Program-made: the position numbers and the translations under genes | Assembly: GCA_020723405.1 (NCBI GenBank) | Contig: DYIY01000011.1 | Span: forward strand, 1-64,000 | Origin: Thiobacillus denitrificans | GTDB taxonomy: Bacteria; Pseudomonadota; Gammaproteobacteria; Burkholderiales; Thiobacillaceae | Direction: 5' to 3' | Length of the DNA: 64,000 nt | Shown: positions 55,888 through 64,000 of the stretch, one piece after another | Layout: each line of letters opens with the position of its first letter | Numbering within the stretch: the first letter of the stretch is position 1 | The notes under the pieces: model-generated | Databases searched by the model: none | Seen by the model: the letters and a program-made list of their open reading frames with translations, nothing else | Told to the model about the DNA's origin: nothing

Positions 55888-56840
55888 GGGCTGGAGCGGA
55901 CGGCCAGATCGAGCAGGGCCCGGGCCTGATCGGCACAGGCGCTGCGGACCTGGGGGTCCAGGGCGTGCAGCCAGTGCCGGGGCAGGGCCTCCATGCCGTA
56001 GAGGGCACCGGCCAGCATGCCGGCGATGGCTCCCGTGGTATCCGCGTCGCCACCCCGGTTCACCACGTCCACCAGACATTCCGCGAAGCTGTCGGTATCG
56101 AAGAAGGCCTGGAACACCGCCACCAGGGTATCGGCCACGTATCCGCTGGGGTTGCCCACCTGTTTCACTGCCCGGAAGGTGAATTGGGGATGGCGGGCCG
56201 CCAGGGGATGGGCCCGACCGTGCAGGAGGGCGTTCTTGTCGAACCCGGCCAGGGCGTCCTGGACCATCAGGGCCAGGGTCACGCAGGCTGCATCCGACAA
56301 GGCATTGTGGTGGGTCACGTGGGCCTGGGCCCGGCAAGCGGCAGCCACTTCCGCCTCGGAACGGCCGAAGGTGGCCAGGGCCACGGGCAGGAGGCGCATG
56401 GCCGCGCCGTTGCCCGCATCGTGTTCCGACTCCGGCATGACCGGGCAGCCGGTCTTGCGGAAGGTCAACAGCCCCCGTCGCACCGTGTTGCCGATATCCA
56501 CCGGCTTGCCGCGCATCCATGCATCGAAGGCCCGGGCGGCGGCGTGGGCATCCACGCCCCCCGCCTCCAGGATGGAACGGCCCAGGGCCAGGGCCATGGT
56601 GGTGTCGTCGGTGACCTGGCCGGCCGGCAGGTTGAGCCAGCCGCCGCCGACGATGCGATCGTGGACCCGGTGGCGGGCGGCGATCTCCCGGGGGGTCATG
56701 AATTCCACCGTGGCCCCCAGGGCGTCACCGAGGGCCAGGCCCAGGTAGGCAGCGACGGCGCGGGAAAGGAGTGAGGAGTCAGGGGTGAGGGGTGAGGAGT
56801 AAGCTCCCCCATCACCCGGGCCGGTCTCCTGACTCCTCAC
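55881..56840 (-). CDS. draG: ADP-ribosyl-[dinitrogen reductase] hydrolase
   Basis: DraG removes ADP-ribose from NifH and reactivates it. Conserved Mn-binding motifs: VTDDTTMALALGRS, NGAAMRLLPVALATF and GGDADTTGAIAGMLAGALYG near the C-terminus; the N-terminal AAYLGLALGDALGATVEFM is typical. No ATG is present at the usual place; the only plausible initiator in frame is GTG 56840, lying in a purine-rich intergenic repeat (56767-56854), so the first ~25 residues are repeat-derived. It lies behind nifQ in the nifB-type operon, far from draT. Confidence 0.92.
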   Translation of the reverse strand: MRSQETGPGDGGAYSSPLTPDSSLLSRAVAAYLGLALGDALGATVEFMTPREIAARHRVHDRIVGGGWLNLPAGQVTDDTTMALALGRSILEAGGVDAHAAARAFDAWMRGKPVDIGNTVRRGLLTFRKTGCPVMPESEHDAGNGAAMRLLPVALATFGRSEAEVAAACRAQAHVTHHNALSDAACVTLALMVQDALAGFDKNALLHGRAHPLAARHPQFTFRAVKQVGNPSGYVADTLVAVFQAFFDTDSFAECLVDVVNRGGDADTTGAIAGMLAGALYGMEALPRHWLHALDPQVRSACADQARALLDLAVRSSPQ

Positions 56841-56854
56841 TCCTCACCCCTCAC
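56767..56854. repeat. Purine-rich inverted repeat at nifQ-draG junction
   Basis: Left arm GGAGTGAGGAGTCAGGGGTG plus further GGGGTGAGGAG units; right arm GACTCCTCACTCCTCACCCC. Same family as the repeats in the nifK-nifT and nifD-nifK gaps. It overlaps the start of draG. Confidence 0.8.
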
Positions 56855-56860
56855 TGAACT

Positions 56861-57445
56861 TCACTCCTCAGGCCCGAAGCACACTGCGTAATCCACGCAG
56901 ACCTCGCAGGAAGGGGAACGGCAGACGTAGATGCCTTCCTGCTGGCAAAGTTGTTTGTAGAGGAACTTCTTCCACTTCATGTTGCGGTCGTTCCTGGCCG
57001 CCAGGGCCGGGAAGTTCTCCAGCATGAGGCGGGTCAGGTCGGCCCGGGACCAGAGGCCCAGGTCCTGCCAGAGGTGGTCGTTGGCCATGCAGGCGGCGGT
57101 GACGATCTCCGCCATCCAGAGTTCGGAAAGGTCCTGGCCGGCCCGGCTTTCCAGGAGCAGGGCCAGCAGGTCGTCCCGCTCGGCCCGGCGTTCGCCGTCC
57201 AGGCCCGGATCCGCCAGGGCGGCGGGCAGATGGAAGCCGGGAAAGTGGCGCTTCACCAGGGTGGGAAAGACGGCGGGACCCAGGCCCAGGCCCGGGGGCA
57301 GTGCCCCCTGGCCGGCAGTCTGGCTCACCAGCATGCGGGCGAACAGGTCGTCATTGGGCAGGCCGGCGGCCCGCCCCATGAGCAGACCATAGAGGCCGGC
57401 CCCGGGACCGCCGGGACCGGCGGAAGCGTGGCCGGTCGGGTTCAT
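56861..57445 (-). CDS. nifQ: NifQ, molybdenum donor for FeMo-co
   Basis: NifQ carries a Mo-Fe-S cluster and passes Mo to NifEN/NifH. Its C-terminal cysteine signature is clear: CRSPSCEVCVDYAVCFG (Cx4Cx2Cx5C), preceded by MKWKKFLYKQLCQQEGIYV. The N-terminal half is variable (LFARMLVSQTAGQGALPPGL). Start ATG 57445 overlaps the ferredoxin stop (ATGA), 194 aa. In the nifB-fdxN-nifO-FDP-fdx-fdx-nifQ-draG series. Confidence 0.93.
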   Translation of the reverse strand: MNPTGHASAGPGGPGAGLYGLLMGRAAGLPNDDLFARMLVSQTAGQGALPPGLGLGPAVFPTLVKRHFPGFHLPAALADPGLDGERRAERDDLLALLLESRAGQDLSELWMAEIVTAACMANDHLWQDLGLWSRADLTRLMLENFPALAARNDRNMKWKKFLYKQLCQQEGIYVCRSPSCEVCVDYAVCFGPEE

Positions 57446-57801
57446 TTGCTCGGGTACTCCACGACGATGTCCTCGTCCCGCAACACCATCTGGCAGGCCA
57501 GCCGCCAGGCGGTATGGGGCACGTCGTCCACGTGCATGGCGTCGATCTCGGCCTGGGTGATCTTGCCCAGGTCCTTGAGGACGGTGATTTCCCGGTCGGT
57601 GATGGGACCACCCATGGGGCCCTTCTTGGTCACGTTGGTGACCTTGATGAGACAGGTGCCGCATTCCCCATCCTGACAACTGAAGTCGATGGGGATGTGG
57701 TTTTCCTTGGCCAGTTCCAGGATGCTCTTGGTAAAACTTCCGGCCACCGCATAGACGGTCTTGTCCTTGTGCAGGGGGCTGGAGAAGGTGACGACGGGCA
57801 T
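57442..57801 (-). CDS. [2Fe-2S] ferredoxin, plant type, long form (119 aa)
   Basis: One 2Fe-2S motif FSCQDGECGTCLIKV (C-x4-C-x2-C) and a last Cys near residue 103 (RLACQMV) form the plant-type site. The 119-residue length includes an insertion between them (TKKGPMGGPITDREITVLKD) that makes it larger than the neighbour at 57908. Likely electron donor in Fe-S or FeMo-co maturation; not a classic nif ferredoxin. It overlaps nifQ by 4 bases. Confidence 0.88.
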   Translation of the reverse strand: MPVVTFSSPLHKDKTVYAVAGSFTKSILELAKENHIPIDFSCQDGECGTCLIKVTNVTKKGPMGGPITDREITVLKDLGKITQAEIDAMHVDDVPHTAWRLACQMVLRDEDIVVEYPSK

Positions 57802-57849
57802 AATTCACTCCATTCAGGTTGATGAGGGTTACTGCATCCTCGCTCTCGT

Positions 57850-57869
57850 GGCGGGCCGTTCGGCCCGCC
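57850..57869. terminator. Hairpin between the two 2Fe-2S ferredoxin genes
   Basis: Stem GGCGGGCC/GGCCCGCC with GTTC loop. It may attenuate the operon between the two ferredoxins (orientation minus). Confidence 0.6.
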
Positions 57870-57907
57870 TGTTATCCCGGTCGCACCACCACCTCGCCGC
57901 CCAGGAC

Positions 57908-59416
<1,509 letters not shown>

Positions 59417-59420
<4 letters not shown>

Positions 59421-59872
59421 CCCGGTTGCTCCGGGCCGGGCTGGCCGCAGGCCACCGGGTGCAGGCGCCCCACCTGACGGGGACAGGTTTCCAGATCCTG
59501 GCGGGGTTGGCCCACCTTGCGTCCCAGGCCGATCCAGCGGTCCACCGCCGCCTCGTCGAAACCCACCCGGCACTGGCCATCCACTTCCATGAGGGGCCGG
59601 CGGATCAGCAAAGGTTCTTCCAGCATGAGAGCGATGGCTTCCTCGCCGCTCAGGCGGTGGGGCCAGACCTCCCCGTCCCGCACCCGGGGGGCGCTGTGGT
59701 TGAACCACTCGGCCACCGGCAGATCGCCGAAGAAGGCGCGCAGGCGCTGGGCCGTCCACTTTTCGGTGAGCAGGTTCTTCGCCTGGACCGTGTGCCCGGC
59801 GGCGGCCAACAGCACCTTCTGTTTGGTGTTGTTGATGCAGCCGGGTTTTTCATAGAAGAGGACGATGGCCAT
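59417..59872 (-). CDS. nifO: NifO-type nitrogenase-associated protein (ArsC/Spx fold)
   Basis: Thioredoxin-fold protein of the ArsC/Spx type: IVLFYEKPGCINNTKQKVLL at residues 3-22, then LLTEKWTAQRLRAFFG, and RLSGEEAIALMLEEPLLIRRP. In Azotobacter nifO affects nitrate/Mo use linked to FeMo-co. A single Cys in the CxxC position suggests a non-reductase role. The C-terminal ~35 residues are an additional tail (QDLETCPRQVGRLHPVAC). Start ATG 59872. Confidence 0.85.
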
Positions 59873-59990
59873 GGCTTATTTCCCCGCTGGGTCCAGGGCG
59901 GGGCGGGGCAGGGCGGAAAGGCGAATCCCCCCCGGCCCCCCTTGTTCAAAGGCGGGAGTGGCGGGGGGAATATGCGGGGCCATGGCCAAC

Positions 59991-60299
59991 CTATCCTGTC
60001 TTGGCCTCCAGGGCCGCCTGGTAGGTGGCTTCCACCGCGGCCTGGTACTGGGCCAGCAATTCCAGGGGAATGCCGGTCAGGGAACCGATGGGGTTCAGGG
60101 GGGTGCCCACTTCATCCAGGATGGCCCCTTCGATGGGACAGATGCTGGCGCACTGGGCGTCTTCGAAGTCGCCGATGCATTCCGTGCACTTGTCCGGATC
60201 GATGAGGAAATGGGGGGACGCCTGGTAAATGGCCTTGTTGGGGCACAGGGGCTCGCAGGCGTAGCAATTGACGCAGGATTCGATGATTTCCAGGGCCAT
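59991..60299 (-). CDS. fdxN: FdxN-type 2[4Fe-4S] ferredoxin behind nifB
   Basis: Two cluster motifs: CVNCYACEPLCP and the extended CTECIGDFEDAQCASICP (C-x2-C-x8-C-x3-C), the FdxN pattern. Longer than the nifT-linked ferredoxin (102 vs 66 aa) by a C-terminal helix (LLAQYQAAVEATYQAALEA). It is 10 bases downstream of nifB, as in many proteobacteria, and supplies electrons for the NifB reaction. Confidence 0.94.
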   Translation of the reverse strand: MALEIIESCVNCYACEPLCPNKAIYQASPHFLIDPDKCTECIGDFEDAQCASICPIEGAILDEVGTPLNPIGSLTGIPLELLAQYQAAVEATYQAALEAKTG

Positions 60300-60309
60300 G
60301 GCGTGCTCC

Positions 60310-61827
60310 TCAGGCGACCTTCTGGGCCGCGTCGGCCCGGGGTTCCAGTTTTCCGGCGGCGCGCATTTCCTCGTACACCGCCAGGATGGCTTCCTCGATG
60401 GGCTCCATGGCGTGCTCGCCGTTGGGCTGCATGCCGGCGGCTTCCAGGGGGCCCCAGGGCTCGTAACCCACCTTGGAACAGAGCACGACTTCGCAGCCGG
60501 CCAGTTCCCGGATGGTCACGTCCAGAGCCGATTCGCCGTCGCCGCAGGTGTCCCCGCCTTCGCAGTAGGGGATGGTCTTGCGGTGGCTGATGAAGCGCAC
60601 GCCGTTGGCGGAGGCCTCATAGACCAGGAATTCCCGGGCGTGGCCGAAGTGCTCGTTGATCACCCCGCCGCCCTTGGTGGCCACGGCCATCAACACCGGC
60701 CGGGTTTCCGCCTTGGGCTTGCCGCCCTCGATGGACACCAGTTGGGCCTTCACCTGGGCCACGGCGGCCCGGGCCTTGTCCTTTTCTTCCAGTTCCCTGG
60801 CGATCTGGGCATGGACCTCGGCCCGCTTCACCATGGCGGCGGCGTAGTCGATATCCATCTCCTCGATCTTGTCCATGGTGAATTCCTGGCCCCGGTCCTC
60901 GCCCAGCAGGCCCACGGCGTCGGCCCGGCACTGGCGGCAGTGGCGCATCATGTTCATGTCGCCGGCGCAGGCGTCCTGGAGCTTCTGCAAATCTTCGTGG
61001 CTGGGGCTGGGCTGGCCCATCAGACCGTAGAAGGTGCCGTGCTCCGGCTCGGCGATGAGGGGCATGACGTTGTGCAGGAAGGCGCCCTTGGACTTGACCA
61101 CCTTGGAGACTTCCACCAGGTGCTCGTCGTTGACTCCGGGGATCATCACCGAGTTGACCTTCACCAGGATGCCCCGGGCGGTGAGCATCTCCAGGCCCTT
61201 CTGCTGCTGCTCGATGAGGATGGCAGCGCCTTCCCGGCCCATGATGCGTTTGTTGTTCCAGAAGATCCACGGGTAGATCTTGGCGCCCACGTCCGGGTCC
61301 ACGCAGTTGATGGTGATGGTGACGTGGTCGATGTTGTGTTTGGACAGTTCCTCCACCGACTCGGGCAGGGCCAGGCCGTTGGTGGACACGCACAGCTTGA
61401 TGTCCGGGGCTTTTTCGGAGAGTTCGCGGAAGGTGGCGAAGGTGCGCTCCGGGTTGGCCAGCGGGTCTCCGGGTCCGGCAATGCCCAGCACCGTCATCTG
61501 GGGAATGTTGGCGGCCACGGCCATGACCTTCTTCACCGCCTGGTCCGGCGTCAGCACTTCCGACACCACGCCGGGGCGGGACTCGTTGGAGCAGTCGTAC
61601 TTGCGGTTGCAGTAGTGGCACTGGATGTTGCAGGCCGGGGCCACCGCCACGTGCATGCGGGCGAAGTAGTGGTGGGCCTGTTCCGAATAGCAGGGGTGGT
61701 TGTGCACCTTGGCCCGGATGTGTTCGGGCAGATGACCCAACTGGTCATCGGTGGAACCGCAGGAGTGGGAAGCACAGCCGCCGGAAGCCGAGGCTTCAGG
61801 GGCGGAATTGAAGACGGGTAGTTCCAC
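60310..61827 (-). CDS. nifB: FeMo cofactor biosynthesis radical-SAM protein NifB
   Basis: NifB makes NifB-co. The radical SAM motif CNIQCHYCNRKYDC (CxxxCxxC with the extra Cys) is near residue 70, followed by LGIAGPGDPLANPE and a second radical-SAM region. The C-terminus has a NifX-like domain (LMAVATKGGGVINEHFGHA) and the basic tail. Start is GTG 61827 with GGAGG 7 bases upstream; an ATG at 61866 is in frame but within the promoter and is not used. 505 aa. Confidence 0.96.
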   Translation of the reverse strand: MELPVFNSAPEASASGGCASHSCGSTDDQLGHLPEHIRAKVHNHPCYSEQAHHYFARMHVAVAPACNIQCHYCNRKYDCSNESRPGVVSEVLTPDQAVKKVMAVAANIPQMTVLGIAGPGDPLANPERTFATFRELSEKAPDIKLCVSTNGLALPESVEELSKHNIDHVTITINCVDPDVGAKIYPWIFWNNKRIMGREGAAILIEQQQKGLEMLTARGILVKVNSVMIPGVNDEHLVEVSKVVKSKGAFLHNVMPLIAEPEHGTFYGLMGQPSPSHEDLQKLQDACAGDMNMMRHCRQCRADAVGLLGEDRGQEFTMDKIEEMDIDYAAAMVKRAEVHAQIARELEEKDKARAAVAQVKAQLVSIEGGKPKAETRPVLMAVATKGGGVINEHFGHAREFLVYEASANGVRFISHRKTIPYCEGGDTCGDGESALDVTIRELAGCEVVLCSKVGYEPWGPLEAAGMQPNGEHAMEPIEEAILAVYEEMRAAGKLEPRADAAQKVA

Positions 61828-61861
61828 GGGGCATCCTCCAGACTTGTTACGCCCTTCTCTC

Positions 61862-61877
61862 TGCAAGCCCCGTGCCT
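61862..61877 (-). promoter_or_regulatory. Sigma-54 promoter of nifB operon
   Basis: Minus strand AGGCACG GGGC TTGCA; one base (A for T at the outermost position) off, otherwise as in the other nif promoters. Predicted start near 61851, 24 bases before the nifB GTG. Confidence 0.85.
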
Positions 61878-61941
61878 GCCCGGCTTGCCGGTCCTATCCC
61901 ACTGTTTTTTCATGCATTACCCTCAAGCTCACGGCGCTCCC

Positions 61942-61957
61942 TGTCACAAAGCGCACA
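61942..61957 (-). promoter_or_regulatory. Proximal NifA upstream activator sequence of nifB
   Basis: TGT-N10-ACA (TGTCACAAAGCGCACA), about 99 bases upstream of the predicted start. Confidence 0.78.
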
Positions 61958-61974
61958 GGCCCGCCGACGCGGCT

Positions 61975-61990
61975 TGTGGCTAAGACGACA
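61975..61990 (-). promoter_or_regulatory. Distal NifA upstream activator sequence of nifB
   Basis: TGT-N10-ACA (TGTGGCTAAGACGACA), 33 bases farther from the promoter, about 132 bases from the start. Bases 61991-62075 contain no further site I recognise. Confidence 0.78.
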
Positions 61991-62075
61991 AAGGACTCCG
62001 GGCTCCGCAATCTCTTTCTTGACTGATTTACTCAAGAAAGAGCACAGTCAAGTCCCCCCGGTTCACGGAGTGCCC

Positions 62076-63212
62076 ATGTCATCCGTCACCGCAGCAACGC
62101 CCCTGGACGAGCGCTTCCGCAGCGTGCTGGAAGCGGCCCCCGACGCCGTCGTCATTGCCGACGCGGGTGGACGCATGGTGCTGGTCAACGCCCAGACCGA
62201 GGCTTTGTTCGGCTATCGGCGGGAGGAGATGCTGGGGGAACCGGTGGAGATGCTGCTGCCCGAACGCCTGCGGCCGGGCCACACCGGGCTGCGCCGGGGC
62301 TATGCCGCCGCGCCCCGGCCCCGGCCCATGGGCTCGGGGCTGGACCTGTTCGGCCGGCGCCGGGACGGCAGCGAGTTCCCCGTCTCCATCAGCCTGAGCC
62401 CCCTGGTGGTGGGGGAAGCCCGCTACGTGTTCAGCGACATCCGCGACATCACCGAGCAGCGGGAGGCCCGACAGCGCATCCAGGACCTGAACGACAGTCT
62501 GGCCCGGCGCAACGCGGAACTGGCCATCCTCAACCAGGAACTGGAAGCCTTCAGTTATTCCGTGTCCCACGACCTGCGCGCGCCCTTGCGGGCCATCGAC
62601 GGCTTCAGCCAGATCCTGCTCAAGGACAACGCCGCGCAACTGGACGAGGCGGGCCAGGACCGCCTGGGGCGGGTGCGGCGGGCTGCCCAGCACATGGGAG
62701 CCCTCATCGACGACCTGCTCAAGCTGTCCCGGGTGAGCCGGGCCGAACTGAGCTTCCAGCCCCTGGATCTGGCCGATCTGGCCCGGGAAAGCGTGGAGAC
62801 CCTGCGCCGCCAGGAGCCCGACCGCCGGGTGGAAGTGGACATCGCCGCCCCGCTGCCGGCCCGGGGCGACCCCAAACTGCTGCGCATCGCCCTGGACAAT
62901 CTCCTGGGCAACGCCTGGAAGTTCACCGGACGGCGGGCCGACGCCCGCATCGAAATGGGCGTGGCCCCGTCTCCCCAGGGCCCGGTGTTCCACGTCCGGG
63001 ACAACGGCGCCGGTTTCGACATGGCCTACGCCGACAAGCTGTTCGGCGCCTTCCAGCGCCTCCACGACGCCGGCCAGTTCCCCGGCACCGGCATCGGCCT
63101 GGCCACGGTGCAGCGCATCGTGCACAAACACGGCGGGCGCATCTGGGCGGAGAGTGCCCCCGAAGCCGGCGCCACCTTCCGTTTCTCTCTGGGCGGAGCA
63201 GGCCATGACTGA
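62076..63212 (+). CDS. PAS-domain sensor histidine kinase, cytoplasmic (378 aa)
   Basis: One PAS domain at residues ~10-125 (FRSVLEAAPDAVVIADAGGR), then a coiled coil and HisKA with EAFSYSVSHDLRAPLRAIDG (phytochrome-type H box), and HATPase with LDNLLGNAWKFTGRRAD and TGIGLATVQRIV. There are no membrane helices. ATG 62076 with CGGAG. The two following receivers overlap or adjoin it, so this is probably one signalling operon at the right end of the nif island. Confidence 0.9.
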   Translation: MSSVTAATPLDERFRSVLEAAPDAVVIADAGGRMVLVNAQTEALFGYRREEMLGEPVEMLLPERLRPGHTGLRRGYAAAPRPRPMGSGLDLFGRRRDGSEFPVSISLSPLVVGEARYVFSDIRDITEQREARQRIQDLNDSLARRNAELAILNQELEAFSYSVSHDLRAPLRAIDGFSQILLKDNAAQLDEAGQDRLGRVRRAAQHMGALIDDLLKLSRVSRAELSFQPLDLADLARESVETLRRQEPDRRVEVDIAAPLPARGDPKLLRIALDNLLGNAWKFTGRRADARIEMGVAPSPQGPVFHVRDNGAGFDMAYADKLFGAFQRLHDAGQFPGTGIGLATVQRIVHKHGGRIWAESAPEAGATFRFSLGGAGHD

Positions 63213-63627
63213 GAAGCGCATCCTGCTGGTGGAGGACAACCCGGACGACGAGGCCCTCACCCTGCACGCCCTGGAAAGCAACAAGATCGGCAACGCCGTC
63301 CACGTGGCGCGCAACGGCGTGGAGGCCCTGGACTACCTGTTCGGCCCCGCCGCCCCGGCGGAACTGCCCACCGTGGTGCTGCTGGACATCAAGCTGCCCA
63401 AGATCGACGGCCTGGAAGTGCTGCGCCGCATCCGCGCCGAGGAGCGCACCCGCTTGCTGCCGGTGGTGCTGCTCACCTCCTCCGACGAGGAGGAGGACCG
63501 GCTGCGGGGCTACGCCCTGGGGGCCAACAGCTACGTGCGCAAGCCGGTGGATTTCGACGCCTTCGTCCAGGCGGCAGGGCAACTGGGCCTTTACTGGCTC
63601 CTTCTCAACCAGCCCCCGAAGAACTGA
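63205..63627 (+). CDS. Single-domain response regulator (Rcp1 type)
   Basis: 140-residue receiver: RILLVEDNPDDEALTLHALE, VVLLDIKLPKIDGLEVL, and GANSYVRKPVDFDAF, with the insertion common to Rcp1/CheY-like partners of phytochrome-type kinases. Starts inside the kinase's last codons (8-base overlap), so is translated with it. No output domain. Confidence 0.9.
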   Translation: MTEKRILLVEDNPDDEALTLHALESNKIGNAVHVARNGVEALDYLFGPAAPAELPTVVLLDIKLPKIDGLEVLRRIRAEERTRLLPVVLLTSSDEEEDRLRGYALGANSYVRKPVDFDAFVQAAGQLGLYWLLLNQPPKN

Positions 63628-63629
63628 CC

Positions 63630-64000
63630 ATGGCTGCAACCCCCGACTCCCCCCCCGACCTGGGCCGCATCCCCCTCCACGCCCTCATCGTGGAGGATGT
63701 GGAGGACGACGCCCTGCTCCTGGCCCACTGCCTGGCCAACGCCGGCTTCGACTTGGCCTGGCGGCGGGTGGACAACGAAGCCGACATGCTGGCGGCCCTG
63801 GACGGGACGGCCTGGGAAATCGTCTTCTCCGACTACTCCATGCCCCGCTTCCGGGGCGACCGGGCCCTGGAACTGGTGCGGGCCCGGGACCCGGACCTGC
63901 CCTTCATCTTCGTCTCCGGCACCATCGGCGAGGAAGCCGCCGTGGCCGGCATGCGGGCCGGCGCCCAGGACTACGTGATGAAACACAACCTGGCCCGCCT
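63630..64000 (+). CDS. Response regulator receiver domain, cut by window edge
   Basis: A receiver of at least 123 residues: LHALIVEDVEDDALLLAHCL, IVFSDYSMPRFRGDRALELV, and PFIFVSGTIGEEAAVAGMRA. It runs to the right edge without a stop, so the output domain is unknown; similar proteins carry PAS and histidine-kinase or GGDEF/EAL parts. Two bases after the preceding receiver gene. Confidence 0.85.
   Translation, partial: MAATPDSPPDLGRIPLHALIVEDVEDDALLLAHCLANAGFDLAWRRVDNEADMLAALDGTAWEIVFSDYSMPRFRGDRALELVRARDPDLPFIFVSGTIGEEAAVAGMRAGAQDYVMKHNLAR

Noticed and set aside
61827-61866. ATG at 61866 as the nifB start
   Set aside because: It lies within the sigma-54 promoter sequence and upstream of the predicted transcript; GTG 61827 has a strong ribosome-binding site.

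Overview
The window is a high-GC chromosomal segment of a nitrogen-fixing betaproteobacterium. The gene content (nif genes of the Azoarcus/Dechloromonas/Azospira style, a PEP-CTERM protein, a flavodiiron protein and nif ferredoxins, TRAP transporter, draT/draG) points to Rhodocyclales; this placement is inference, because no 16S gene or other marker is present. Almost the whole window is one large nitrogen-fixation island. No tRNA, rRNA, CRISPR array or insertion sequence was seen.

Layout. 1-2400: the right end of an integron gene-cassette array (attC sites, three unknown cassette genes and an RraB-like gene), followed by a gene-free spacer and a long IF-1 gene. 3290-17830 (mostly minus strand): an accessory/cofactor nif region with three or four NifA-type transcription units. 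These are an AAA+ ATPase-acetyltransferase operon, a 4Fe-4S leucine-rich-variant (LRV) protein with a partner, nifE, and a long nifN-nifX operon continuing through a small 60-codon gene, an RseC-like protein, the NifX-associated protein, fdxB, a 2Fe-2S ferredoxin, nifZ, several unknown proteins and a SagB-type flavin oxidoreductase. nifE and nifN are separated by an inverted TPR gene. 17900-24030: a secreted protein, a bacteriohemerythrin, a TRAP transporter set and a small DUF3820 protein. 24056-27462: modC-modB-modA-modE (molybdate uptake and its regulator) with a ModE-type operator. 27500-33488: nifH-nifD-nifK-nifT-ferredoxin-nifY-small protein, with NifA sites and hairpins between the genes. 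33544-43665: an envelope block (ApbE flavinyltransferase, double beta-barrel outer-membrane protein, small lipoprotein, secreted proteins with predicted N-terminal His, TPR sulfotransferase, PEP-CTERM protein, MauG-like dihaem protein). 43733-55887: draT, signalling genes, a SIR2-like protein with a hemerythrin, and two hybrid kinases/receivers. 55881-61990 (minus): nifB-fdxN-nifO-flavodiiron protein-two 2Fe-2S ferredoxins-nifQ-draG. 62076-64000: a PAS histidine kinase with two single-domain receivers, the last cut by the window edge.

How it works together. NifHDK is the Mo nitrogenase. NifB, NifEN, NifX, NifY, NifQ and the Mod transporter build and deliver FeMo-co. At least five different ferredoxins plus an ApbE/RseC-type redox context supply electrons. 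The flavodiiron protein and hemerythrins plausibly protect against oxygen or NO, and DraT/DraG switch NifH off and on by ADP-ribosylation. Six sigma-54 -24/-12 promoters with one or two TGT-N10-ACA NifA upstream activator sequences can be read directly. They tie the structural genes, nifE, nifN, nifB and also two little-known units (LRV operon; AAA+ ATPase-GNAT operon) into one NifA regulon. The most promising undescribed parts are the AAA+/GNAT unit, the unknown genes around the SagB-type enzyme, the 60-codon gene inside the nifX operon, and a divergent sigma-54-like promoter pair between a 187-residue unknown protein and a SIR2-like/hemerythrin pair.
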